NCBI GenBank assembly: GCA_051294375.1 | Contig: CM119270.1 | Coordinates: 19,347,572-19,411,571 of the forward strand | Source: Paraspadella gotoi | Taxonomy: Eukaryota; Chaetognatha | DNA length: 64,000 nt | Direction of reading: 5' to 3' | Shown: one piece after another, positions 36,668-48,224 of the stretch | How the letters are laid out: each line of letters starts with the position of its first letter | Numbering within the stretch: the stretch's first letter is position 1 | Translations under genes and position numbers: made by a program | Notes under the pieces: model-generated | What the model was told of the DNA's origin: nothing | Databases searched by the model: none | Seen by the model: the letters and a program-made list of their open reading frames with translations, nothing else

Positions 36668-37206
36668 NNNNNNNNNNNNNNNNNNNNNNNNNNNNNNNNN
36701 NNNNNNNNNNNNNNNNNNNNNNNNNNNNNNNNNNNNNNNNNNNNNNNNNNNNNNNNNNNNNNNNNNNNNNNNNNNNNNNNNNNNNNNNNNNNNNNNNNNN
36801 NNNNNNNNNNNNNNNNNNNNNNNNNNNNNNNNNNNNNNNNNNNNNNNNNNNNNNNNNNNNNNNNNNNNNNNNNNNNNNNNNNNNNNNNNNNNNNNNNNNN
36901 NNNNNNNNNNNNNNNNNNNNNNNNNNNNNNNNNNNNNNNNNNNNNNNNNNNNNNNNNNNNNNNNNNNNNNNNNNNNNNNNNNNNNNNNNNNNNNNNNNNN
37001 NNNNNNNNNNNNNNNNNNNNNNNNNNNNNNNNNNNNNNNNNNNNNNNNNNNNNNNNNNNNNNNNNNNNNNNNNNNNNNNNNNNNNNNNNNNNNNNNNNNN
37101 NNNNNNNNNNNNNNNNNNNNNNNNNNNNNNNNNNNNNNNNNNNNNNNNNNNNNNNNNNNNNNNNNNNNNNNNNNNNNNNNNNNNNNNNNNNNNNNNNNNN
37201 NNNNNN
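36668..37206. other. Assembly gap (539 N)
   Basis: Sized gap whose right edge is a (CT)n tract (37207-37227), which suggests the microsatellite caused the break. Confidence 0.99.
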
Positions 37207-37424
37207 CTCTCTCTCTCTCTCTCTCTCATGGGTGATCGATGGTTCTGTTACTATGACGACCCTGGATGCCGATGAAGGCGTCGACCTTCGCTTGACATCT
37301 CATTTCCTTTCGTCTCTTCGTTCGTCGAGTTTATTGATCTCTTTTCTTTTTTCCTTTCCTTTTCCTTTCTTTTCTTTCCTTTTTTTTTCTTTCCGCCTTA
37401 ATTTTTTCCTTCTTTCCTTGCTTT

Positions 37425-38090
37425 ATACCTTCCATCCTTCCTTCCTTCCTCCTTTTTTCCTTCCTTCCTTCCTTCTTTCATTTCTTCCTTCTTTCCTTCC
37501 TTCCTTCTTTCCTTCCTTCCTTCNNNNNNNNNNNNNNNNNNNNNNNNNAGGAAGGAAGGAAGGAGGAAGTGAAGGAACGGAAGGAAGGAAGGAAGGAAGG
37601 AAAGGAAGGAAGGAAGGATGGAAGGGAGGAAGGAAAGAAAAGAAGGAAAGGTAAAGAAGGAAGGGAAGAAAGAAGGAAAGAAGGAAGGAAGGAAAGGAAG
37701 TAGAAGGAAGGAAGGAAGGAAGGAAAGAGGAAGGAAGGAAGGAAGGATGGAGGGATGGAAGGATGGAAGGAATAAAGCAAGGAAAGGAAAGGAAAGAGGA
37801 AGGAAGGAAGGAAGAAGGAAGGAAGGAAGAGAAGGAAGGAGGAAGAAGGAAGGAAAAGAGGAAGGAAGGAAGGAAGGATGGAGGGATGGAAGGATGAAGG
37901 AAATAAAGCAAGGAGGAAAGGAAAGAGGAAGGGAAGGAAGGAAGGAAAGGAAACGGAAGGAAGGAAAAGGAAGGAGGAAGGAAAAGAAGGCAGAAATGAA
38001 AGAAAGGAAGGAAGAGGAAAAAAGGAGGAAGGAATGGAAGGATGGAAGATGCTCTTCCTTCCTTCCTTCCTTACTTCCTTCCTTACTTCT
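37425..38090. repeat. (TTCC)n / (GGAA)n inverted low-complexity block around a gap
   Basis: Left of the gap is TTCC-rich, right of it GGAA-rich until about 38055, then TTCC again. AAGCAAGGAAAGG near 37776 and 37914 reappears inverted as TTTCCTTGCTT near 37411, so the two sides are inverted copies. Confidence 0.8.
37524..37548. other. Assembly gap (25 N)
   Basis: Run of 25 N at the point where the repeat strand switches. Confidence 0.99.
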
Positions 38091-38657
38091 CTCTTTCTCT
38101 CTCTTTCTCTCCCTTTTTATCTTTTCTTCCTTTCTCTCTTCTCTTTATTATTTTCTTCTTTCTCCAGTTTTATCCTTTATACCACGATTAACTTTTAAAG
38201 CGCCGCCTTACAATGACTCGAATTAAATGAGAAGAATTTCATTGCATCATATTGTTGGTTATTTGTAAGTCTTTCAGGCGCTCAATATTTGTCTAATGAA
38301 TCTCCTTTTTTCTGATATCCTCTTGTAACTGTCCATCTCTAACATGCCTTTAGTAGAATGGCAAAAGAACAACAACAACAATAACAACGACAACGACGAC
38401 GACGTCCACCACATCAGGGATCAGCGGGAGAACCATTTGCGTTGAATGGCGGAGAAAAAAAAAGATAAAAAAGGAATAAGAAAGGAAAAAAAAAGGAAAA
38501 TGACCCCCAGAAAAAAATGATTCCCCAAAAGATGATATGAATTCTTCCCCGCGACCCGAAGCTTCATCCCCCCCTTTTTTTTGGGGGGGGAGAGGCGGAG
38601 AAAAGAAAAGAGGCGGAATGACCCGGAGGGAACAGGCGCTCTTGTTTACGGCCATGA

Positions 38658-38659
38658 TA

Positions 38660-38723
<64 letters not shown>
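38658..38723. repeat. (GAT)n microsatellite
   Basis: About 22 uninterrupted GAT/ATG units. Confidence 0.98.
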
Positions 38724-38724
<1 letters not shown>

Positions 38725-38938
38725 AAAACTGTGAAATTAACATGCTTCGGTGGGTACTCTAACAATTCTACAATGGTTATGGAGAGTGTTTTTAGTAATT
38801 ACTTTTTTCTTGTATGTACAATGTCAATACATTTTCGTTGACAATGTCAGACTCTTAACAGACGTTGAGACAATCAATGTCACGTCGACTTTCTTGAAAT
38901 TCTAGACGTGAAAAACTTTGAACATGAGAAGATATTTT

Positions 38939-38986
38939 AAATTTGTTGTATTTTATATTAAAAACCGAATAAAATACAACAAATTT
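38939..38986. repeat. Perfect 17-bp inverted repeat
   Basis: AAATTTGTTGTATTTTA at 38939-38955 and its exact reverse complement at 38970-38986, with a 14-bp spacer. Confidence 0.75.
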
Positions 38987-39706
38987 ACAATACACAAACT
39001 ACCAGAATCATGCCTCTCAAAAATTGGATTAAGAGAAGATATTATATCAAGAAAAAAACATTAAAATTACTGGAAACTTATTTTGCTCAAAGGGACATAA
39101 ATATTTTGGCTAAAGCAAATTTTCTTTTGCTCTTTTTTCTGTGTTGATACTTCTCTCGTCTTATTTTGTTTCTTCTTTTTGTTTTTATAACAACTTTATT
39201 ACTATTTGTAACTTTTTGACGTCCCTTGTTCTTCCCAAGACTTAGTTTCACCTTCCTTGTTGTATGACTTTGTTCTAACTCCATGTTCTGAATCTGACTT
39301 TGTTCCAACTCCCTTGTTAAATCACTTTGTTCTTACTTTCACATTCCTCTCACTTTGTTCCTCTCCCTTCCCTCAATTCACAGTCGCCAATTCTTTCCGC
39401 CGGAAAATTCTTCACCTTCGTTTTTTCCCTTTCCTTCCTTTTTCACGCTCATCGAATATCATAGAGATTCTCTCACGTGAATTTCTCTCTCTCTCTCACG
39501 TTAGATTTTGAATCACGTGACTTTTCGATTCCACGACGCGATCAGCAGCTGCGACTCGCTTCCGGTCGATAGATCGAAAATAGCGAGACGCTTCAACGAA
39601 CTTCACACTTTCGTGGGCGAAAGAGTTCGTTGGAATTTTCTTCTTAGTTTATGCTTCGGTGAATCTTGATTTTTTTTTTTGTTCCCTCGGAACTTCACCA
39701 GGCGCT

Positions 39707-39914
39707 TTATGGTATAACCAATATAAAAAATTATCCATTCCTTTAATTAATCAGCTATCTTTCTCACGTGTCTGGACATGCTTTGCTTGTTTGAGGACTC
39801 TATCACTCTTACTAGATGACAACTTAACATGATTATGACAGCTTTCATTCCCAAACTCTCTCACAGTCTAATTCATTCACTCCAAACCTATCTGGCTTCC
39901 CTATCAATGAAATG
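39707..39914 (+). repeat. Interspersed repeat family R1, copy 3
   Basis: Diverged: TATAACCAATATAAAAAATT, ATCCATTCCTTTAAT, CAGCTATC, TCTGGACATGCTTTG, AACTCTCTCACAGTCT, CTGGCTTCCCTATCAATGAA. ATGGTATAA occurs at both ends. Confidence 0.7.
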
Positions 39915-39984
39915 GTATAATATTTCAAAAAAATGTTTAAATTCTTTAAAAGGATATAATGTATGTATTATAATAATTATATGT

Positions 39985-40235
39985 ACCCACCGATAGTAAG
40001 GTCTAGGGTCTGTGGATAAGGCGCTACGTGGGCTGAAGATGACTGTCCGTAACTTCTATAACCCCCTCTAGCAGCCATGGAACGGGTCCCTGGGCTTGGA
40101 ACCAGGCTTGAGGGTTTGCCATGCCCCCAAGGCGACTTACGGCCGTCCTCACGCTTCCCGCAGGGTAGGTACCGGATTGGGATTGAACCCGGTACCGAGT
40201 GGTCATGGCTTTACTCAATGAGCCACCGGGTCACA
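39985..40235 (-). mobile_element. tRNA-derived SINE-like element (minus strand)
   Basis: Minus strand: TGGCTCATTGAG (40214-40225) resembles a pol III A box and GGGTTCAATCCC (40179-40190) a B box, with flanking CCCGGTGG / CGGTACCGGG. The remaining ~180 bp to about 39985 is an unrelated body, as in SINEs. No complete cloverleaf is formed. It lies next to R1 copy 3. Confidence 0.55.
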
Positions 40236-41060
40236 ACTGAAAGTGTCATGATTTTAGTCGGGGTGAACCTAGGCAATGCCCGACTACAGGTCTAGACTCA
40301 CTTGTAAATTAGAACCCAATGTTAAGTCCTTCAAAATCTATCGAAGCTAATAAAGGAAAGTAAGGTCACGCAACCCACCCGGCTCCTATTGATGCCCTCA
40401 CTCTACCGCGTGGCATCCAAAGCCTCACCTTTCATTCCGACCTTCCCCACTATTTACTTCACCCTGCCTTACCCGCCCTCGTCTCCTCGGGCGCCAACGC
40501 GTCGCCGCATGAATTTTCCATGAAGTTGACTTTTAGCTGCGGAACCAAGGAGAAAGAGTTTGGCCGGAGGGCGCAAGGAATGCCATGTGCGCTCTCCCAG
40601 GGGGAAGAATGCCATGTGCTTGTTCTTCGAATGCCTGGCGGGGATTGCCATGTATGCCATGTGTTTTTTTATTTAAATGAACTTTCCTGTTAAATGCCTT
40701 GTCAAGAATGACCTGCTCGCGTTGTTAAATAAATCAATTAAATGAAAGTAAATTAAAAATCAAATTAATGAGAATGTCATGCTCTTTTTCTACTCAAGGA
40801 GTTCTAGTCGGGCCTCTATATTAAAGAATGCCATTTTTGCAAACTATCTAGTTGACATTGCCTTTTGAAATTTGAGCGCAGAAAATGCCATCCGCGTCTC
40901 TCGATTCCTACAATGCCATCAGCGCCGTGGCGACAGAAACAAAAGTCGCTGAGGTGAAAACGCGAGAAAAAAGAGTCGCTCGGATCGTTTCACCAAAAAG
41001 GCCTTCATTAGTTACTCCTTTATGGCCTTTTTCACCGGTTTTAAGGGCGTTTTGATCTCA
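40236..41060. other. Gene-less stretch with recurring AATGCCAT
   Basis: AATGCCATGTGC, AATGCCATTTTT, AATGCCATCCGC and AATGCCATCAGC plus variants recur at 40577-40925. GC-richer at 40360-40510. No splice-supported exon seen. Confidence 0.5.
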
Positions 41061-41070
41061 TTGCCGACCG

Positions 41071-41087
41071 CGTCTCTCTCTCTCTCT

Positions 41088-41164
<77 letters not shown>

Positions 41165-41178
41165 CTCTCTCTCTCGTC
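41071..41178. repeat. (CT)n microsatellite
   Basis: Interrupted CT tract. Confidence 0.97.
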
Positions 41179-41257
41179 TCTCTTTCTTCCTGTCCTCGCT
41201 TACCCTCCTTAGGTTTACGCACCACTCAGCCAAAATTTTTATTCCTCCTTTCTATAC

Positions 41258-41260
<3 letters not shown>

Positions 41261-41293
<33 letters not shown>
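41261..41293. repeat. (GA)n microsatellite
   Basis: About 33 bp. Confidence 0.95.
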
Positions 41294-41295
<2 letters not shown>

Positions 41296-41785
41296 TGAGG
41301 TGAACAAAGATGAGGAAAACGAAGTTTAATGAATTTCATTGATAATCAAAATGATTTCTGAACAGAAATACGTATTTGTCCTTTATTTTAACAAAGTATA
41401 CATTAACTAAGTAATTTTAATATGATAAACGCTTATAAACTATATTTCTTGGTGATAAATTTAAGTAAAAATACAAATACGCCAGCAATCTGATCGAAAA
41501 CTGACTCATTACACTGATTTCGATTCCAGATGAGACTAAGGGAAGGAAAATAAAAAGAAAAACAAAATAAAAAATAACGACAAAAAAGAGAGGAAAGAAA
41601 GAAAAAAAGAAAGAAAAAGAAAATTAAAAAAGGAAGAAAAAGGGTTTTTGCATTTCTGTGGATTTCGTCGCATTACCCGTTGGCGGAGGCGGCGGTGGCG
41701 GCAGCGGAAACGGCGGCGGCAGCGGCGGCGGCCGCTTTCAAATCCCGCAATTTATGGGTCCTTCTTGGCTCCTCAAATCTCCTTT

Positions 41786-41788
<3 letters not shown>

Positions 41789-41865
<77 letters not shown>
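41789..41865. repeat. (GA)n microsatellite
   Basis: About 77 bp uninterrupted; preceded at 41680-41745 by a (GGC)n-rich segment. Confidence 0.97.
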
Positions 41866-41867
<2 letters not shown>

Positions 41868-42144
41868 AAAAAGAAAGAAAAATAGCGAAACTGCGATCCG
41901 AGGAATAGGCATTGCTTCTGTGGAAACAAAAACTCCCGACGGAAACAAATTCACATGAATAGAACAAAAAATGCCATCATGAAGAACAAATTCCGTCGAG
42001 AAGAACAACAAAAGAAAACAAAACCACCTGAGGCGCCGCCATCTTTTTTTCGGAGGGCGGTGGAGGGGGGGGGCGAGCTGTCGTGTGTTTTTCAATTTTC
42101 AAAACGAAAAAATAATATCGATTTTTTTTCGTTCACAATTTTTT

Positions 42145-42154
42145 NNNNNNNNNN
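42145..42154. other. Assembly gap (10 N)
   Basis: Run of 10 N. Confidence 0.99.
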
Positions 42155-42330
42155 AATAAAAAACGTCGATGGCTGCGGCGAGAATAAAAAGCCGGAGAAA
42201 AAAAAAGGAAAGGAAAAAAGAAAAGAAAAGAAAAAAGAAAAGAAAAGAAAAGAAAAGAAAAGAAAGGAACAAAGATCCTGTTTCAAGGAGAAATCGAAAG
42301 CTAACCGGAAAAATTTGTTTTCACTACAAC

Positions 42331-42505
42331 CAGAGAGAGAGAGAGAGAGNNNNNNNNNNNNNNNNNNNNNNNNNNNNNNNNNNNNNNNNNNNNNNNNNNN
42401 NNNNNNNNNNNNNNNNNNNNNNNNNNNNNNNNNNNNNNNNNNNNNNNNNNNNNNNNNNNNNNNNNNNNNNNNNNNNNNNNNNNNNNNNNNNNNNNNNNNN
42501 NNNNN

Positions 42506-42535
<30 letters not shown>
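42331..42535. repeat. (GA)n microsatellite spanning a 156-N gap
   Basis: AG dinucleotides on both sides of N at 42350-42505, so the gap is probably the tract itself. Confidence 0.93.
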
Positions 42536-42536
<1 letters not shown>

Positions 42537-42659
42537 AGGGGAATCTGTGAAAAATCACGGCTGAGGATTCACAAAGCGTGAATTTACTGGGATCAGTCGG
42601 TTTTTTTTTCACTGACAAAATCTTGCTTCAGTACAGATGCGAGAGAACTTGATTTTCAT

Positions 42660-42845
42660 AATCCAATAAAACATCAATCAGTCATTCAATTAATCACTCA
42701 ATAAGTCATTCCATAATGCAATTAATAAATTAGTCAATCAACCGATAATTTAATTAATCCATTATGCAATCATTAAAAAAATCAAATCAATCATAAACCA
42801 ATTAAATCAATCAATCAAATCAATCAATCAATCATTCAATCATTT
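42660..42845. repeat. (AATC)n-type degenerate array
   Basis: AATCAATCAATCAT variants, the reverse complement of the GATT arrays of the calmodulin-like introns. Confidence 0.85.
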
Positions 42846-43139
42846 TCTACTTCACTCTCTGTTCCTCACACCCACTGTTTTCTATTATTCCCCCCGAGAC
42901 CTTCTTCTCCCCAAACGCCCTCCATCTTCGAATATTCCCCGGAGACACGCCCCTCCCCCTCTATCCCCCTCCGGAGGGGAAGGGGGGGGATCGGGGGGGT
43001 GCGTTCCCGGACGCCTTAACAAGTGGGTCAACCGGGTTTCGTCGAGAGATTCGGTGAAGATAAAAGTCTGGAGGTTTCCTGGAAACACGCCCGGGGAGAG
43101 AGAAGGGGAAGGGAGGAAAGGGGAAAGGTGAAGAGAGGA

Positions 43140-43640
43140 AAGGAATGGAACCCATTTTTGATAGTAGAGAAGGAAGGAGAGGAGGAGGATAAAGGAGGAA
43201 GAAGAAGAAGAGGAGGAGGAGGAAGAGCAGGAAGAAAAAGGAAAGAAATAGTGGAGATCCCTGATAGAGAAAGAGGAAGGGAAGGAGGGGGAAGAAGAAA
43301 AGGGGGAAAAAAAGGTGGAGATTCTTGATAAAGGACGAGGAAGAGGAGGAAGAGATAAAAGAAAAGGAGGAAAGAAAAAGGAGGAAGGAAAGAGGAAAGA
43401 AATAGTGGAGATTCCTGATAGAGGAGGAGGAGGGGGAGAAGGAGGAAGTAGAGGAATAAGAGTGGGAGAAAAGAAAGAGAAAAGAAAGTGATGGAGATTC
43501 TTGATATTTGAGGAAGAAGAGGAGGAAGAAGAGGAGTAGGAGGAGGGAATGAGGAAATAAAAAGAAAAAGAGTGATGGAGATTCTTGATATAGGAGGAAG
43601 AAGAGGAGGAAAGAAAGAGAAAAGAAAGTGATGGAGTTTC
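43140..43640. repeat. Purine-rich minisatellite (GTGGAGATTCTTGATA units)
   Basis: GGAGATTC(T/C)TGATA recurs six times or so, every ~70-95 bases, separated by AGGAGGAAGAAGAGG sequence. The 300-codon minus-strand ORF over it is a product of this composition. Confidence 0.8.
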
Positions 43641-43649
43641 TCTTGGGAA

Positions 43650-44745
43650 TTCAATGTCCTTCCGTTGGAAAAGCGAGGATTCCACCAAGCAAATAAAGTT
43701 CGTTTGCTTCTCGGGTTGTTTGTCTGACAATCTACTTGTTTGTCTGATAATCTGCTTGTTTGGACTTGCGGTTGGTCTGACAATCAATTTGTTTGTCGAT
43801 TTATTTTCTTTCGTTGTTTGTCATGCGAGCTAGAACTTATTTTCCGAATGAAACTGCGGCTGTTGAGCTCAATGTGTTGCTTCCTCTGGAGCGTGCCTGG
43901 ACCTCTCTTTTGTTTTACGGTTTCATGATAATTTGACATCTTACAAACCTTTATCTCAAAGATATATACAATGAAAAATAATGTTCTTCAGAAACTTATT
44001 CCGTTTTTAACAACATAAAAAAAATTTTAATTGTTTTCATTTTAATTAATTAATTTTATTTAATTAACTGTTTTTTTTTCTCTATATTTTATTATGTTTT
44101 TTGTTTGCTCAGACTTAGTCTATGTTTGTTTGTTGATGACGATTGTACTGAATCAACCTTGTTGTATTCGAATAAAATCGCATATATAATTATGTTTAGG
44201 CAATCTGATCCTACTAAAAATTGTCGTAAAAAAAAACAAAGCCATCAATTAATCGCTAGTCAAAGAATATTTTTAGCATCTAAAACCCCAAACATGCAAA
44301 GCTTTTATCCCTTATGTTTCTATTAATACCCATAGACAGTTTTTAAAAACGCCCCTAAATTTTTCTCCCCCATTTTTCAATACGTAGTATAAATATTTCC
44401 TCAGGTTTTTTATCGGGCTTAGGAAGACCCGTTTCTTTCCCCCCTATTTCATCGGTGTTTCTCTCTAACCCCCGGATGCAATGATAATTATATATATAAT
44501 ATTTTTCTTTTACATCCCTATCGGGTAGTTAAAGAGCCCACTTCCCCATTTCGTCGCATGGCTTAAGTCTAAAACTTTCGCTTATTCTGTCCCCCCCCCG
44601 ATTTCCGTTTTTTTCTTCTTTTTCGCTGTCCCGATCTTTCTGTCTCCCTACGATCCAACTGTCCTACTTTCCTCGCTATCATTTTCTTTCTCCCCCGAAC
44701 TTTCCTGCTTTTTCGTTCTCTCTCTCTCTTTTTTTTAAACGTCAA
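43650..44745. other. Stretch left of the 44.75-kb exon
   Basis: Short TTTGTCTGACAATC repeats at 43710-43795, then A/T-rich sequence. The part next to the exon (44590-44748) is pyrimidine-rich and may be intron. No other exon recognised. Confidence 0.5.
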
Positions 44746-44748
44746 CAG

Positions 44749-45759
44749 CGACAACGCCGATGATTTACGAGGAGGATCACGTGAAAGCCTCGGATTACAA
44801 TAACTTGAAAGATTACAATAACTTGGAGGATTACAATAACTACCCATATCAATCGGAATACTACGAATTTCTGGATTATGACGAAAATGTCTCATCGAAC
44901 TCTGACGCCGATGATGACGACATCCAAATATCGACCCACTTCCAGCTGCAGAATCAAGGAAGCGGCGACGCGGCGTACGCTGCGGTCTACGCTGCGGAAG
45001 CGGACGAAAAGGAAGCAGCCGTTGGAGCGGCGGGAGTCGTAGCGGCTAAAAAAGCGAAACCAGAAGCGAAAGAAAAAGGAAAAAGAGTCAATGAAAAAGC
45101 GGACATAAAAATGACGAAAGCGAAAAAGCGAAAGACGGAAGCGGAACCGCTTCTTCAAAACGACGCCGCGTCTTCTCTCGACGCAAATGGCGCCGCTTTC
45201 GCCAGTCGAGGCGAAACTCTGGCGCTGCGATCATATCAGCGCGACGATAGCGCTGCCGCCGACGCAGCCGCCACCGCCGCCGCTGCCGACTCCGCCGCCG
45301 ACGCCGCCCACGTCAAGACCCATCCCGCCAAACGATTCCACCCGCAACGTCTTCCTCCGCTGCCTCAGGACATCCAGAAGTTTCTCGATCAAAACGGTTG
45401 GGACGCGCCGCTGCGGCGGCCGGAGGAGCAGCAGGAGCCGCGACAGCAGCAGCTTGAAACTCAGCCGCGGCAGCAACAGCAGCCTCCGCAATCGTCGTCG
45501 TCGAAGGATGCTGCGAGCGTCCCCTCGCCGGGCCAGACGGGCTATCGACGGCCCCGCCCGCCGGCGTTGAGAGGGCACTCGGTCAGGATCCTGGCCCAAG
45601 ATTTCGTGTCGGTGGAGGAGGAGGCGATAGGCGTGCCCGTCGCGGCCGGCCTCGTGCCCGAACAGCCCCTCAGGGCTTTCAACTTCTCCATCAGCATTCT
45701 CAAGAATCTCAAAGGCCTCGATGATGACGAGCAGAAGCAAAAGTGGGAGGCAAAGAAGG
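44749..45759 (+). CDS. Long coding exon of an unrecognised gene
   Basis: A pyrimidine-rich acceptor (CTCTCTCTCTTTTTTTTAAA then CGTCAACAG|) opens the exon and AAGG|GTGAGT closes it, phase 1. The plus frame is open throughout; the first ATG is at 44760, giving 333 codons to the donor. Product, in order: Tyr/Asn/Asp-rich start with DYNNL repeated (residues 12-28), an acidic patch, Ala/Glu- and Lys-rich middle with KAKKRK (possible nuclear signal), an Ala-Asp run, a PPLPQDIQKFLDQNGWDAPL segment, a Gln-rich stretch, and a more ordered-looking end (HSVRILAQDFVSVEEEAIGV and FNFSISILKNLKGLDDDEQK). No known domain is recognised. Neither the preceding nor the following exon is found nearby, so introns may be long or exons lost in repeats. 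Confidence 0.6.
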
Positions 45760-47450
45760 GTGAGTCACGGGGCAAAGGCTGAGTGAGAACCTCACCTTTT
45801 ATCTCGAATCTAACTCACCTTGGCAAGTATCACGAATGTCGCGAAAGTAACTACTCGATTCACACGATATCGCTTCATCACTAGATTATGTCACGGCTCA
45901 CGTGTCACGGACCTCACCACGATTCACCGATTCGTCTCTCACGCAAAATGATTTCACGTGGATATGTCTTCACTTACCCGACCCCTTTAGCTCACACATA
46001 GTGAATATTCACCTTTTTAATCCCGAATCACCGACGCACCCCTCGTATTCACGATCGATAATCACAAGCGGTGATGATATATAAATTAACTTATCACCGC
46101 CGTGACGCGATGTCACCGATCTCTCACTTCACCTAATCACGATTCTAATTTGCTGTCACCAATTGTTCTTCACTTGATTTGAAGTACAAACACAAACAAT
46201 ATACAACGAAAAAAAACCCCGCGTAAAGAAAAAGAAAAAAAGATCACGTTTCTCAAGGCTGCGATCCAAAGCGCTCTTTGCGTATCTTTTCACAGTTTCA
46301 TGGTTTCACACTTTCTCACAATTTCTCACACTTTTTAAGCCGCGTTTTCTTCACGTTCACTCTTTCACTTTCTTTTTATTTCGCACCGCGAATGTCATTA
46401 ACAAAAACTGACTTTTTCGTTTTATCGCACTGAGTACAGAAGAAGTTGCACACTAATTTTTTTTCTTTTTAATCACTAATTCAACTGTACTTTTTTTTTA
46501 TACAAATTTCGATTAAAAAAAAAATAAAGGATAATTTTGATTATATTATTCAAATCCTCTAACATTCACCGGGCTGATAGCATGAAAACAACAGGCGCTG
46601 AAAAATTTTGAAGCACGATTAAATGGAATATAAGTTATGAATGTAACAGTGATTGTTTAAATGTTTTTTAGTATTTGTAAAAAAATTAATTTGTTTCATG
46701 GAAACTACATAGCTTCAAAATTTTTTTGCGTCATTTTTTGTGATTTTTTTGTGATTTATCCTGTGACGCTCAACACTAAACAAATAAAAAAACCACAGTA
46801 TCGGGAGTTCAGTTTCCAATAAAAGTTAACGTCTCGTTGGAAGGAGTTCTCGCTCGCAGGAGCGAATGCTCGCAGGAGCGATTGCTCGTAGAAGCGAATG
46901 CTCGTAGAAGCGATTGCTCGTTAGACACTTTCATAAACATTTTTCAGTCATTTTTATTAGCCGTTTAAAACATAAAAAAAAACATTAATTTTTCAAATAT
47001 CACTCTGTGAAAGGCAATCACAGTATTTCTGTGTCACGATTACATGAGTTTCAATTTTGTTTTTTTTTTAATTTAAGGATTTTTGTTCTCTTTTTATCCA
47101 ATATCCGAGTGTAATTCTCTAAGAACAAATATTTTTTGCTGTTAGTTACACTTTTTTTCTTTTTTTTTTCTACTTTTTTTTTTTTTGCTTTAATCTACTT
47201 CATGATTCATTTCGAATTTTATGGCCGCAGTAAAGGTGTTGGCCAAAGGGAGAAAAAAAAGAACAATGAAGCGAAAAAGACAAAGGAGGAAAAAGGACAA
47301 AGAGGAAAAGAGGCCCCCCTTTTATCGAAGGACAAGTCTCTTTATTGTCCTTTATTGTCCTTTCCGTTTTTACGGTCAATTTCTCCCCCATTATTTCGAA
47401 ATCGTGTATCAAACTAAAAGTCACGGGTTTTTTATGGCAATTATGAAAAA
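45760..47450. other. Region right of the exon, no exon recognised
   Basis: 45785-46150 is rich in TCACGA/TCACC units, 46290-46370 in TTTCACAC/TTCTCACA; a 16-bp minisatellite lies at 46850-46922; the rest is A/T-rich. Probably intron or 3' sequence of the 44.75-kb gene. Confidence 0.5.
46850..46922. repeat. 16-bp minisatellite with alternating variants
   Basis: Four units: GCTCGCAGGAGCGAAT, GCTCGCAGGAGCGATT, GCTCGTAGAAGCGAAT, GCTCGTAGAAGCGATT, plus a partial fifth. The first two can form a GCTC/GAGC hairpin each. Confidence 0.9.
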
Positions 47451-47456
47451 AAAAGG

Positions 47457-47471
47457 TCTCTCTCTTCTTCT

Positions 47472-47525
<54 letters not shown>

Positions 47526-47548
47526 TCTCTCTCTCCTCTCTCCCCTCC
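47457..47548. repeat. (CT)n microsatellite
   Basis: Interrupted CT tract. Confidence 0.95.
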
Positions 47549-47759
47549 CATTAAATGCTCCCCCATCGGTGCCAAGAATTAACGTTTTCTCTCTCAGAAA
47601 CATTAAAGGTTTGGCCAAAATGAAAAGATCCGTCAATAAATAAAAGAAGAGAAGATCATTTGATTAGACTTTTGTTATGTATGAAATAAAACTATTAAAA
47701 CTGTTTATTTTTTAAGAAAAGAATATATTTAACTCTTTATGTAAATTTTAAATTATATT

Positions 47760-48130
47760 TGGTGTGGAGAGTAAGTTGGGAGTGAGGGGAGAAAGAGAAA
47801 AAAAGGAGAGGAAAAAATCAAATGGAGGAAGAAAGAAGAGAGAAAAGAGAGACAAGCGAGACGAGGAGAGGGAGTAAAAGGGAGGAAATGGAGGAAAGGA
47901 AAGAGAAAGAAGATAAGAAAAAAAAGAAAGGGAGGAAATAGAAGGAAAGGAAACAGAAACAAGAAAATAAAGAGAAGAAAAGGAAGGAATTGGAGGAAAG
48001 AAAAGAGAAACAAGATAAGAAAGAAAGGAGAGGGAGGAAATAGAAGGAAAAAAAAACAGAAACAAGAAAATAAAGAAAAGAAAAGGAAAGAATTGGAGGA
48101 AAGGAAAGAGAAAGGAGAAAATTGAATGAA
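47760..48130. repeat. Purine-rich repeat (GGAGGAAATAGAAGGAAA units)
   Basis: Units of about 40-50 bp such as GAAGAAAAGGAAGGAATTGG and GGAGGAAATAGAAGGAAA recur. The 195-codon minus-strand ORF is composition-driven. Confidence 0.75.
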
Positions 48131-48224
48131 AAAGGAAAGAGGGACAGCGCAATTGAATAAACCCTGAATGGACAGAGAATTGAGGCGGGAGACAAATGTC
48201 TTGGTGATGGTTTCGAAATGAAAA

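Noticed and set aside
36419-37654. 411-codon ORF across the 539-N gap
   Set aside because: Most of it is N; the flanking parts are A/G- and TTCC-rich simple sequence.
41680-41788. Gly-rich plus frame ending FQIPQFMGPSWLLKSPLPE
   Set aside because: The Gly run comes from (GGC)n, another frame gives Arg/Ala runs, and no GT donor follows before the (GA)n tract.
42885-43787. 300-codon minus-strand ORF
   Set aside because: Composed of Ser/Pro/Phe from a GAGGAGGAA minisatellite; an overlapping 251-codon frame is also open, so composition explains both.
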